From: Corynebacterium falsenii
GTDB lineage: Bacteria > Actinomycetota > Actinomycetes > Mycobacteriales > Mycobacteriaceae
Length of the DNA: 64,000 nt
Reading direction: 5' to 3'
NCBI GenBank assembly: GCA_001054945.1
Contig: JVKJ01000005.1
Coordinates: forward strand, 620,001 to 684,000
Shown: piece after piece, positions 56,428-64,000 of the stretch
Numbering within the stretch: position 1 is the stretch's first letter
Layout of the letters: each line of letters begins with the position of its first letter
Made by a program: the position numbers and the translations under genes
The notes under the pieces: model-generated
The model's input: the letters and a program-made list of their open reading frames with translations, nothing else
Database searches by the model: none
What the model was told of the DNA's origin: nothing

Positions 56428-58014
56428 ATGAACCAAACTACACCCGATGAGAAAACGAACCACTCTAGTGACCTCCGCCGTATCTTTACGAGTATCTACC
56501 CCGAATTTTACACTAAGATCTTTTGGTATTTGATAGCACCCGTCCCAATTTATGCTTTTCTTGCCCTCATAACCCAAGGGACACTCGTGTATTTACCAAA
56601 CGAATTTGATGGTCAACCTGTCTTAGATTTAGACCCGAAACTTGGTGAATACCTTCTCACAACCCCGTTTATAAGCACTACTCTCACCGTAACTGTCACT
56701 CTACTAATTACCCTAATAATAGCCACACTAACTGACCCTTCGGAACCTGACAAGTCAAAATTAGTGAATGCCATAAAAAACGTAACTTCCCCGAAACATG
56801 AGGCAAGTGGAGCCAAAAAGATTCAAGAATTGAATACTAAGTTAATCGACAACGAATCAAATAAGGACTTCAAGTCTGAGGGGCTACATACTTTCAGCTT
56901 GGGGATTAATTATGCAGTTTGCGTCATTTCAATAATTGTTCTCTTAATGCACGTACTTCTTTGTTCACCTTCCACAATGATCAACAGTGGAAGATTAATC
57001 GACTTGCTAATCAGTTACATATATCTCTACCTACAACTGTATTTAACTATAGTTTCAGTTGTATTTAATCGGAGTGCACAATACCTATCAACAGCCCATG
57101 ACGCAAGAACTCAAGAAACACTGGTTTGGTTAATATTCAACGCCATAGAAGAGTTAGAAACTCTTCCAAAGGGCCAATGTAAGCGTTTTTCAAACACTTC
57201 AAGAAATGGATTACAATTTGTCATTTTTACCATTGCAGGCTTGATGATAGCCGGAATTTTGATCTGCTTTTACAGCCATCTATCTTCGCTCCCTAAACCG
57301 TGGTTCTTAACCCCAATCAACTTGACTTTTTGCACAATAGTCGCTTTAATCCCTTATTTTTCCCTATATGACTGGATTCGCACAAGCGTTAATAGAGATG
57401 GAATATCCATCGTTATGGTTAGCGCTCCCAGGAGACCATTCCTTGCAAAAATACCGCTACCAGACAAACGGTATTTAACATTGATCAGACTTAAAGACGG
57501 AAGTCTCAAGGCTTTTAAGATTAAGCCTATCGAGTTCGGTCTCCTGAGATTCTTTTCCGCTCTCGTAATTTTTATAATCGGGTTACTGTTCGCGTTCGCA
57601 CTTTTGCGAGACTTGTTCACATTTTCAATTTATATGCTATTTGAAATTACCCTCCTTATAATTGCTTTATGCGGACCTTACTTCTTGAGCAAGAGGTTAG
57701 CAACCGGCATTCGACAATTCAGGTATTTTGAGGCCATATCAGAACCTCAGGTGAGCCCAAGTGGCGCTTCCAATAATGGCGCTTGCACATTCGATAGAAT
57801 CGCACAGCTGGAAATAGTGTACCCCTGTTCCAAAAATTCAAGCAATACCCTAAAACCGACATCTGTACCCTCCCGAAATCGCACGCCGGTTTGCTTATTT
57901 CGCCACAGCTCGGGCCGCCGAAGAAAATTCCCCACGGTTAAATGCCTTGGCTTTTACGGAACGGTTAATCTCTGGAAGCTAAAGGCAGATTTGGTTGAGT
58001 TGCAGAACAGTTGA
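56428..58014 (+). CDS. Orphan multi-spanning membrane protein, unknown function
   Basis: This is a 528-residue protein I do not recognise. About eight hydrophobic segments lie at residues 32-52, 78-100, 158-180, 186-212, 265-288, 298-318, 370-395 and 400-425. A Lys/Asn-rich loop lies at about 105-150. The C-terminal 110 residues are soluble, polar and contain several Cys. Base composition is low (sampled line at 57301: 35% G+C), unlike the rest of the window. It lies 102 bases after the Type ISP gene in the same direction, so a link to restriction or defence is possible but unproven. ATG 56428 has no strong ribosome-binding site. Confidence 0.7.
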   Translation: MNQTTPDEKTNHSSDLRRIFTSIYPEFYTKIFWYLIAPVPIYAFLALITQGTLVYLPNEFDGQPVLDLDPKLGEYLLTTPFISTTLTVTVTLLITLIIATLTDPSEPDKSKLVNAIKNVTSPKHEASGAKKIQELNTKLIDNESNKDFKSEGLHTFSLGINYAVCVISIIVLLMHVLLCSPSTMINSGRLIDLLISYIYLYLQLYLTIVSVVFNRSAQYLSTAHDARTQETLVWLIFNAIEELETLPKGQCKRFSNTSRNGLQFVIFTIAGLMIAGILICFYSHLSSLPKPWFLTPINLTFCTIVALIPYFSLYDWIRTSVNRDGISIVMVSAPRRPFLAKIPLPDKRYLTLIRLKDGSLKAFKIKPIEFGLLRFFSALVIFIIGLLFAFALLRDLFTFSIYMLFEITLLIIALCGPYFLSKRLATGIRQFRYFEAISEPQVSPSGASNNGACTFDRIAQLEIVYPCSKNSSNTLKPTSVPSRNRTPVCLFRHSSGRRRKFPTVKCLGFYGTVNLWKLKADLVELQNS

Positions 58015-58346
58015 AATTATCAATGTTTTTCGCGTTGCTGTCGGTAACGGTGGCTGCTCATTTGGGAATTTGCCGTAAAATTGGGAGCAATTGCCTTTAC
58101 GAGCGAGCCATACATTATAAGGTATCCTATATTGCACGGTTTCTAGACGTTTCAATTCAGTTGGGGTCTGCTTTACAGTTTTATCGCCCGATTGGCCTTG
58201 CGGTTTAGATAACTGGAAGTACAATCCTCGCTTGTCTCGCCCGTCTCGTTATTAGTATCTAGAGTTCATATTTGTTGTGTTCATTTTGGTATTCGGTATA
58301 GTAGACAGCCTTCAACAGCACTCTCCACGCGCGTACCCTCGAACCC
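58015..58346. other. AT-rich gap at the right border of the accessory island
   Basis: These 332 bases have low G+C until about 58320 and no convincing gene. Short open frames on both strands (for example 58011-58208 plus and 57979-58224 minus) have no domain or good start. Base composition returns to normal near 58320. TACCCT at 58334 is the probable -10 of the next gene. Confidence 0.4.
58334..58339 (+). promoter_or_regulatory. Leaderless-type -10 box of the first VOC gene
   Basis: TACCCT is followed by 7 nt and ATG 58347, with no ribosome-binding site. Confidence 0.45.
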
Positions 58347-59219
58347 ATGAGCATCAACATCGTCCCATGCCTCGGCCAGAACGGAACCGCCGAGGAAGCC
58401 GCACACTTCTACACCGACGCCTTCGCCAACCACACCGACACCAAGATCCTCGACCTCATGCGCGGGCCCGAGGGATTCTCCGGCACCCCGGGCGACGTAG
58501 TCTCCGCCCAAATCATGATCGCCAACCAAGGCATCACCCTCCTCAACATGGGCGATTCCGCGCAGCTCACCCCCGCGCACTCCTTCCTGGTCAACTTCGA
58601 CCCCTCCACAGATGACCAGGCGCGCGAGCACCTCGACCAACTGTGGGAGGTCATCACCAAGGACGGCCAGATCCTCATGCCCCTGGACGCCTATCCCTTC
58701 GCCGAGCACTACGGCTGGGCGATGGACAAATACGGCGTCGGCTGGCAGCTCATGCTCACCAAGCCCGAGGGCGACCCTCGCCCCCACCTCATCCCCTCCC
58801 TGCTGTTCACGGGCGAACAGCCCAAAGCTGCTGCAGCTCTCGACCTCTACAAGAGCGCACTCCCCTTCGAACAAGGCGCTCTAGCCATCAAGCCCGAAGA
58901 CCCCACCGGCGAAGGAATCATGTTCACCGACTTCAAGCTCGCCGACCTGTGGATGTCCGCCATGGACGGCGGCCCGGACCACAAGTTCGGCTTCGCCAAC
59001 GGATTCAGCTACATGGTCTGGTGCGACACCCAGGAACAGGTCGACGAGATCTGGGAGAAGCTCTCCGCCGTCCCCGAAGCCGAACAATGCGGGTGGCTCC
59101 AGGACGAATTCGGCCTCTCTTGGCAGATTCTGCCCAAGGGCCTCGGCGAAAAGGTCGCACAGCCCGGCGGATTCGAAAAGATGATGCAGATGAAGAAGAT
59201 CGATATCAACGAATTCTAA
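58347..59219 (+). CDS. Two-domain VOC (PhnB/glyoxalase-like) protein
   Basis: This 290-residue protein is a tandem duplication of a VOC fold. The first half starts SINIVPCLGQNGTAEEAAHFYTD and has EHYGWAMDKYGVGWQLML. The second starts IPSLLFTGEQPKAAAALDLYK and ends CGWLQDEFGLSWQILPKGL. The family (formerly called 3-demethylubiquinone methyltransferase-like) has no assigned reaction. It is paralogous to the next gene, which starts 4 bases later. Confidence 0.85.
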   Translation: MSINIVPCLGQNGTAEEAAHFYTDAFANHTDTKILDLMRGPEGFSGTPGDVVSAQIMIANQGITLLNMGDSAQLTPAHSFLVNFDPSTDDQAREHLDQLWEVITKDGQILMPLDAYPFAEHYGWAMDKYGVGWQLMLTKPEGDPRPHLIPSLLFTGEQPKAAAALDLYKSALPFEQGALAIKPEDPTGEGIMFTDFKLADLWMSAMDGGPDHKFGFANGFSYMVWCDTQEQVDEIWEKLSAVPEAEQCGWLQDEFGLSWQILPKGLGEKVAQPGGFEKMMQMKKIDINEF

Positions 59220-59223
59220 CCCC

Positions 59224-60180
59224 ATGACACAGCCCCAGGAATCCACCACGCACGGCACCACACCCGGCATCTCCATCCACCCCGTCATCGGCCTCCCCCA
59301 CGACCCGACAACCGCAGCCCGGTTTTATCAGGATGCCTTTCCCCGGAATACAGAAGTCGCACTCAGCGACCCTTTCCGCGCGCCCACGGCAGACTCAGCC
59401 ATCCTCAGCCAGGACATCACCATCGCGGGCACCACGCTCACCCTGCTCAACATGGGAAGCAAGGTCACCCACAGCCCCGCGATCACCTTCACGGTGTACT
59501 TCGACGAGCACGAGGACAAGCTGGCGTCCACAAACTTGCGAACCCTGTGGGACACCCTCAGTGACGGGGGCACCGTGCGCGTCCCCCTCGCCGAGTTCCC
59601 GCACACCGGACTGTACGGCTGGGTCGAGGATCGCTTCGGGGTGAACTGGCAGCTGATGCTGACGGTTTCGCCGGAGGACCCGCGCCCCCACATCGTGCCA
59701 TCGCTGCTGTTCACCGGCCCTGGGCCGCGGGCTGGGCGCGCGATCGATCGCTACCTCTCCGCGCTCCCCGGGCGCGAAGTCAAGGTCATGCGTGCAGGGG
59801 AAGGGACCATGGGTGGGGACGCCACCGATCCCGCACATGTCCTGTTCAGCGCCATAGAACTCGGCGGGTTGACGATGTCCCTCGCGGACGGGGGCGACGA
59901 GCTGGAAAAGCATTTCGGGCCGGAGCTCGCGGCGGAGCTGAGGCGCGGTTTCGGCCAGGGGGTGGGGTTCATGCTGACGTGCGAGACTCAGGCTGAGGTC
60001 GATCGGGTGTGGGAGGAACTGAGTGCGAACCCGGAGGTCGAGGCCTGCGGGTGGCTGGTTGACGAGTTCGGCGTGGGGTGGAATGTCGTGCCCGCCGGGT
60101 GGATGGAGAAGATGCGGGAGCCCGGGAACTTTCAGAAAATGCTGCGGATGAAGAAGCTGGACGTGCGGGAGCTGGACTAG
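59224..60180 (+). CDS. Two-domain VOC (PhnB/glyoxalase-like) protein, paralogue
   Basis: This 318-residue protein has the same layout as its neighbour: IHPVIGLPHDPTTAARFYQD, GLYGWVEDRFGVNWQLML, then VPSLLFTGPGPRAGRAIDRY and CGWLVDEFGVGWNVVPAGW. Both halves share the aromatic D-x-FGV-x-W signature with the first protein. The 4-base gap suggests a two-gene operon that arose by duplication. Substrate is unknown. Confidence 0.85.
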   Translation: MTQPQESTTHGTTPGISIHPVIGLPHDPTTAARFYQDAFPRNTEVALSDPFRAPTADSAILSQDITIAGTTLTLLNMGSKVTHSPAITFTVYFDEHEDKLASTNLRTLWDTLSDGGTVRVPLAEFPHTGLYGWVEDRFGVNWQLMLTVSPEDPRPHIVPSLLFTGPGPRAGRAIDRYLSALPGREVKVMRAGEGTMGGDATDPAHVLFSAIELGGLTMSLADGGDELEKHFGPELAAELRRGFGQGVGFMLTCETQAEVDRVWEELSANPEVEACGWLVDEFGVGWNVVPAGWMEKMREPGNFQKMLRMKKLDVRELD

Positions 60181-60216
60181 GCCCTCGTGGCGGTGGCCTC
60201 TGCCATACTGATGACC

Positions 60217-60948
60217 ATGAACCTTCACGAACGTTCCCGTCATGTCCGGTCAGCCGCTGTGGACCACTCGGTTTCATCATCACGACGGCGTACCGTCTTC
60301 GGGGCCGGCGCGCTGGCTGCTGCGCTGTTGTTGGCGGGCTGCTCGATGAATGACATGCCCTCGTCTGGAGGCAGCGGAAGTGGGCAGGCATCGTCTTCGC
60401 CGCAGCAGAGCTCGAACGGCAGCGACGGGTCAGGCAGCGCCCAACGCGGAACGTCCGATGCCGGGCAACCCAGCGACAACGCCGGCGAAGCTCAGCAGGG
60501 TCCGGGCGTGGGAGAGGTCGACTCGTCCCCACTTGCAGGGTTGAAAGAGGCTGACACGAAGCGCTTCTCCGTCGGCGATAGTTTCATCATCAACGCTGAC
60601 GTGGATGGAACGCCGGGCACGTGCGCGTTGAGCCCGGTTGGCGTCTCCTGCACTGGCAAGGCCAGCGACGATGTCCCCGATGTGGCGGTGCCTCCGTTCC
60701 CAGCGGGACGGCCGGGAGCAGTGGCGATCACACCTCAGGGAGTTGATTACACGATGTTCGAGGGCGTACCGCCCGCGCCGGCGAAGCTGGAGCCCGGGCA
60801 GAAGGTCGTTGCCGGCGAGTACGAGTGCGGACTAGCCGATGCCTCTATGCTGCTGTGTTCCAATCAGAAGGATTCGTTCAAGATCAGCGGAGCGGAGCGG
60901 CGGATTGAGACGTCCTCCAAGCCACTGGGATTGCAGTTTGTGAGGTAA
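60217..60948 (+). CDS. Secreted lipoprotein of unknown function
   Basis: The protein is 243 residues from ATG 60217. A basic N-terminus with RRR is followed by a hydrophobic stretch (VFGAGALAAALLLAGC) and a lipobox LAGC. A Ser/Gly/Asn-rich linker of about 70 residues leads to a small domain with four Cys (CALSPVGVSC near the middle, YECGLADASMLLC near the end) that could form disulfides. ATG 60211 is an alternative start. No domain name can be given. Confidence 0.75.
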   Translation: MNLHERSRHVRSAAVDHSVSSSRRRTVFGAGALAAALLLAGCSMNDMPSSGGSGSGQASSSPQQSSNGSDGSGSAQRGTSDAGQPSDNAGEAQQGPGVGEVDSSPLAGLKEADTKRFSVGDSFIINADVDGTPGTCALSPVGVSCTGKASDDVPDVAVPPFPAGRPGAVAITPQGVDYTMFEGVPPAPAKLEPGQKVVAGEYECGLADASMLLCSNQKDSFKISGAERRIETSSKPLGLQFVR

Positions 60949-60953
60949 CCAAC

Positions 60954-61005
60954 TTGCGGCGTTTGATGTCGGAAATCGGCGCAAAACCGACACCAAACGC
61001 CGCAA
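60954..61005. terminator. Large inverted repeat between convergent genes
   Basis: TTGCGGCGTTTGATGTCGG and its near-complement CCGACACCAAACGCCGCAA (one G-T) flank a 14-nt spacer. It lies just after the lipoprotein stop and before the thiolase stop, so it can terminate both. No T-run is present. It shares the string GATGTCG with the hairpins at 50.9-51.2 kb. Confidence 0.6.
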
Positions 61006-61029
61006 CTTCAAACTAGTGAGATCAGGCCA

Positions 61030-62226
61030 CTACTTCCACAACAGCAGCGCGTCACCCTGGCCGCCACCACCGCACAGCGTCACGCCGGCCTTACCGGCCC
61101 CGCGACGATTCAGCTCGTGCGCCGCATGCACCACCAGCCGGGCACCCGAGCACCCGATGGGATGACCCAGAGAAATGCCACCACCGTGGATGTTCGTCTT
61201 CTCCGGCGGATACCCCAGGTCCTTCAGCGACTGGATCGCCACCGAGGCAAACGCCTCATTAATCTCCAGAAAGTCTAGGTCAGAGACATCCCAGCCGGCC
61301 CGATCCAGCGCCGCCGCCATGGCCTGCGACGGCTGCGACAGCAGCGACGTATCCGGTCCCGCGGTTTGGCCGTGATCACCGACGGTCGCCAGCACGGACC
61401 ACCCGTTACTCTCCGCATTTTCACGTGTCGTCAGCACCACAGCCGCCGCGCCGTCGGAAATCTGAGAAGCAGAAGCTGCCGTGATCGTCCCTTCCTTACG
61501 GAACGCCGGCCGCAGCTTACTCAGCCCCTCGGCGGTCGTCCCGGGGCGCACGCCCTCATCCTCGGAAACCGTCACCGTCTCCTTGCGCCCCTTCACCTCG
61601 ACCGGCACCATCTCGTCATCGAAAACACCGTCTTGTTGCGCCTTCTCCGCCAGCTGGTGCGACCGCGCCGCAACCTCATCCTGCTCCTGGCGACCAATCC
61701 CGGCCTTCTCGTTGTTCTCGTCCGTCTCCAGACCCATCGCCGTGCCGTGAATGGAATCGCTCAGCCCGTCACGCTCCAGCGCGTCCTGCAGCTGCAGGCT
61801 GCCGAACCCCTTCCCAGCGCGCACTCCAGCCGCCAGGTGGGGCGCGTTCGTCATGGATTCTTGGCCACCGGCCACGACAATCCGCGCGTCCCCCGCCTTA
61901 ATCATCCGGGCGCCGGAGATAATGGCGTCCAAACCCGAAAGGCACACCTTATTCACGGTCATCGCCGGCACCTGCATGGGCAACCCGGCAGCCACCGCGG
62001 CCTGCTTCGCGGGATTCTGCCCCGCTGCGGCTTGCACGACCTGCCCCATCAACACGTAGTCGACCTGTTCCTTGGCCACCCCGGCGCGCTCGAGCGTGGT
62101 CGCGATGGCGGCGGCCCCCAGGTCCACGGCGGTCTTCTTCGCCAGCGCGCCCAGCATCTTGCCCTGAGGCGTGCGGCCAGCCCCGACGATCACAATGTCC
62201 TGCGGGGTTGGGTTTGTGCTGCTCAT
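61030..62226 (-). CDS. Acetyl-CoA acetyltransferase (thiolase)
   Basis: This 398-residue thiolase has active-site Cys in VNKVCLSGLDAI (about residue 88), the GHPIGCSGAR His motif, and the C-terminal CGGGGQGDALL. The ATG 62226 follows GGAGAGGAATGAC; an upstream start at 62241 would add 5 residues. It lies downstream of CoA-transferase subunits on the same strand, which suggests 3-oxoacyl-CoA or acetoacetate breakdown. Confidence 0.94.
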   Translation of the reverse strand: MSSTNPTPQDIVIVGAGRTPQGKMLGALAKKTAVDLGAAAIATTLERAGVAKEQVDYVLMGQVVQAAAGQNPAKQAAVAAGLPMQVPAMTVNKVCLSGLDAIISGARMIKAGDARIVVAGGQESMTNAPHLAAGVRAGKGFGSLQLQDALERDGLSDSIHGTAMGLETDENNEKAGIGRQEQDEVAARSHQLAEKAQQDGVFDDEMVPVEVKGRKETVTVSEDEGVRPGTTAEGLSKLRPAFRKEGTITAASASQISDGAAAVVLTTRENAESNGWSVLATVGDHGQTAGPDTSLLSQPSQAMAAALDRAGWDVSDLDFLEINEAFASVAIQSLKDLGYPPEKTNIHGGGISLGHPIGCSGARLVVHAAHELNRRGAGKAGVTLCGGGGQGDALLLWK

Positions 62227-62329
62227 GTCATTCCTCTCCATTGTTATGACGTTATATATCTACCGTAGCTGCTCGTGACACGCGTCACTTCCAGCTCCCG
62301 GAAACTGGGACGGGTGTCCATCCGGTTGC

Positions 62330-62409
62330 CCGGGCACCGCGTTGAGCGGCCAGCAAGTCACCCGAGCACCGGGTTGCCCTCCACACCTCGTCGCTCGGGC
62401 ACCAGGTCA
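62330..62409. repeat. Three degenerate repeats with about 32-bp period
   Basis: CCGGGCACCGCGTTG (62330), CCGAGCACCGGGTTG (62362) and TCGGGCACCAGGTCA (62395) recur at 32-33 base intervals in the 205-base gap between the thiolase and CoA-transferase genes. The remaining spacer sequence is not conserved. Confidence 0.5.
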
Positions 62410-62431
62410 CCCCTCCCCATTCCAGACGCCA

Positions 62432-63148
62432 CTACCCCAGCACCACCCGGTACGGCGCCACCGTGCGCTCCTTCACGTCGGCTTCCGTCACACCGGGCGC
62501 GAGCTCCACAAGGCTGAGCCCCTGCTCATCGCGGTCAAACACACCCAGGTCCGTGATGATGCGGCTGACCACTCCGAGGCCGGTCATCGGCAGGGTGATG
62601 TCCGAGACGATCTTGGATTCGCCCTTCTTGGTGCAGTGCTCCATGAGGACCACGACCCGGCGCGCGCCCACCACGAGGTCCATCGCCCCGCCCATGCCTT
62701 TGACCATCTTGCCGGGCACCATCCAATTGGCGATGTCACCGCGGTCGTTGACTTCCATTGCGCCCAGGATGGCAACGTCGATCTTCCCGGCGCGGATCAT
62801 GCCGAAGCTGGTGGCGGAATCAAAGAAGCTGGAACCAGGCAGCGTGGTGACGGTTTCCTTGCCTGCGTTAATGAGGTCGGGGTCAGCTTTGCCTTCCTGT
62901 GGGTAGGGCCCGATGCCTAGCAGGCCGTTCTCGCTTTGCAGGGTGACGTTCACGCCGTCGGGGACATAGTTCGGAACCAGGGTGGGCAGGCCAATGCCGA
63001 GGTTGACGTACTGTCCGTCCTCCAGCTCCTGGGCTGCCCGTGCAGCCATCTGTTGGCGGTCCCATCCCAGCTTGGCAGGGGTTTCTGAGGCGGTGGTGGC
63101 GGTGGGCGCGGCTTCGGTCACCGCGTGAGATTGGTCCTGCTGGTTCAT
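62432..63148 (-). CDS. scoB: 3-oxoacid CoA-transferase subunit B
   Basis: This 238-residue beta-type CoA-transferase subunit has the catalytic Glu in [13 protein letters not shown], and the family segments [16 protein letters not shown] and [15 protein letters not shown]. It moves CoA between succinyl-CoA and a 3-oxo acid. The first 25 residues are a polar extension. The start overlaps the subunit A stop by 4 bases. Confidence 0.93.
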   Translation of the reverse strand: MNQQDQSHAVTEAAPTATTASETPAKLGWDRQQMAARAAQELEDGQYVNLGIGLPTLVPNYVPDGVNVTLQSENGLLGIGPYPQEGKADPDLINAGKETVTTLPGSSFFDSATSFGMIRAGKIDVAILGAMEVNDRGDIANWMVPGKMVKGMGGAMDLVVGARRVVVLMEHCTKKGESKIVSDITLPMTGLGVVSRIITDLGVFDRDEQGLSLVELAPGVTEADVKERTVAPYRVVLG

Positions 63149-63909
63149 CGGGTCGTCTCCTTCTCGATCATCTTGTCTGTGGCCTGCTCCCCCGTGAGCT
63201 TCACAATCCGGTGGACGAACACCCCTGGCAGGTGGATGTCATCCGGCGCGAGCTCGCCGACGGGGACGACCTCTTCCGCCTCCACCACGGTGATGGCCCC
63301 GCACATGGCAGCCAGCGGATTGAAGTTACGGGCGGTCTCATGGAAGCGCAGATTGCCGGCTTCATCGGAAATGGCCGCGCGGACCAATGCGAAATCTGCC
63401 CTAATCGCGTGCTCCAGCACGTAGGTCTGCCCGTCGATGTCACGGGTTTCCTTGGACGGGCTTTCCAGGGTGACGTTGCCTTCGGCGTCATACTTCCAGG
63501 GCATGCCGCCATCAGCGACCACAGTGCCGACTCCAGTGCGGGTGTAGAACGCGCCGATGCCAGAGCCACCGGCGCGCATCCGTTCTGCCAGCGTGCCCTG
63601 CGGAGTCAGCTCCACCTCCAGTTCACCCTCAAGATACTGGCGGGCAAACTCCTTGTTCTCCCCGACGTAGCTGGACACGATGCGACGCAACTGGTTCTTG
63701 CCCAGCAGCATGCCCAGCCCACGGTTGTCCAAACCCGCGTTATTGCTGACGGCCTCGTAGTCCTTGCCACCCCGGTTGGCGAGTTCCTCCAGCAACACCT
63801 GCGGGATACCGCACACGCCGAAGCCTCCCACAGCGATGGTCGCGCCATCTGGGATGTCAGCGACCGCCTCTGCTGCGCTGGTTAATTTGGAATGCTGATC
63901 ACTGCTCAT
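63145..63909 (-). CDS. scoA: 3-oxoacid CoA-transferase subunit A
   Basis: This 254-residue alpha subunit has the glycine-rich CoA-binding [34 protein letters not shown] and [22 protein letters not shown]. Its partner is subunit B, translationally coupled by a 4-base overlap. With the thiolase they can convert a 3-oxoacid to acetyl-CoA. Confidence 0.94.
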   Translation of the reverse strand: MSSDQHSKLTSAAEAVADIPDGATIAVGGFGVCGIPQVLLEELANRGGKDYEAVSNNAGLDNRGLGMLLGKNQLRRIVSSYVGENKEFARQYLEGELEVELTPQGTLAERMRAGGSGIGAFYTRTGVGTVVADGGMPWKYDAEGNVTLESPSKETRDIDGQTYVLEHAIRADFALVRAAISDEAGNLRFHETARNFNPLAAMCGAITVVEAEEVVPVGELAPDDIHLPGVFVHRIVKLTGEQATDKMIEKETTR

Positions 63910-63930
63910 GGTGGTATCTCCTCGTTGTTC

Positions 63931-64000
63931 CTATTTTTCGGTGTAAATACCCAGGATTTCCAGCGCTTCTTCGCGCATCTGAACCTTGCGGACCTTGCCG
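63931..64000 (-). CDS. C-terminal end of an acyl-CoA-ligase-like protein (partial)
   Basis: The last 22 codons and stop are visible: GKVRKVQMREEALEILGIYT then EK. GKVRKVQMRE matches the C-terminal catalytic-lysine region of adenylate-forming acyl-CoA ligases. The rest lies beyond the right edge. It would be the upstream gene of the scoA-scoB unit. Confidence 0.7.
   Translation of the reverse strand, partial: GKVRKVQMREEALEILGIYTEK

Noticed and set aside
57979-58224. Short genes on either strand in the AT-rich gap
   Set aside because: No ribosome-binding site, no recognisable domain, and overlapping candidates on both strands; more likely non-coding.
62330-62409. CRISPR array
   Set aside because: Three poorly conserved 15-base cores with no true spacers or cas genes.

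Overview
The window reads as chromosomal DNA of a mycolic-acid-type actinobacterium, most probably a lipophilic urease-positive Corynebacterium (the C. urealyticum / C. jeikeium / C. resistens / C. falsenii group). The reasons are about 60% G+C, a ureABCEFG cluster, RpfB, a GlpR/Glp pair, MprAB-HtrA, PPK2, a GT39 mannosyltransferase, and gene order much like the Mycobacterium tuberculosis Rv0979-Rv1011 region. Species cannot be fixed from the sequence alone.

Layout. 1-4.6 kb: urease operon on the minus strand (ureA-B-C-E-F-G; ureG runs off the left edge). 4.8-8.3 kb: DrrAB-like ABC exporter, then a GntR regulator overlapping a DUF1648/DUF5808-type membrane protein. 8.4-19.1 kb: prfC, two paralogous TetR regulators, pnuC, an enoyl-CoA hydratase/isomerase, a PPK2 with a lysine-rich tail, a PCu(A)C copper chaperone with a DyP peroxidase, L-serine dehydratase, and a small monooxygenase. 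19.1-27.6 kb: an ABC-F ATPase, ispE-ksgA, rpfB, tatD and metG. 27.6-35 kb: a BCCT transporter, rsmI divergent from a protein mannosyltransferase, a zinc-finger membrane protein, DoxX and GlpR. 35.2-41.6 kb: fadD, rimJ, glp (moeA-like), galU, 5-formyl-THF cyclo-ligase and mscL. 41.6-46.8 kb: a small ORF, moaB2, and the envelope-stress set htrA-mprB-mprA. 47-48.9 kb: rpmE2-rpmF divergent from rpmB-rpmG-rpsN-rpsR. 49-51 kb: an RDD protein and an AEC transporter.

50.9-58.3 kb is the accessory region. A direct repeat with internal hairpins precedes one very large gene for a single-chain (Type ISP) restriction-modification enzyme. The gene's specificity part is strikingly AT-rich. It is followed by an AT-rich orphan 8-TM membrane protein and then by AT-rich DNA without a convincing gene. 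This is the best candidate for an under-described defence module. 58.3-64 kb: two tandem two-domain VOC proteins, a lipoprotein, and thiolase plus 3-oxoacid CoA-transferase subunits with the end of an acyl-CoA-ligase-like gene.

Many genes have a TANNNT box 6-8 nt before the start codon and no Shine-Dalgarno sequence, which suggests widespread leaderless transcription. No tRNA, rRNA, insertion sequence, prophage or CRISPR array was recognised by eye.
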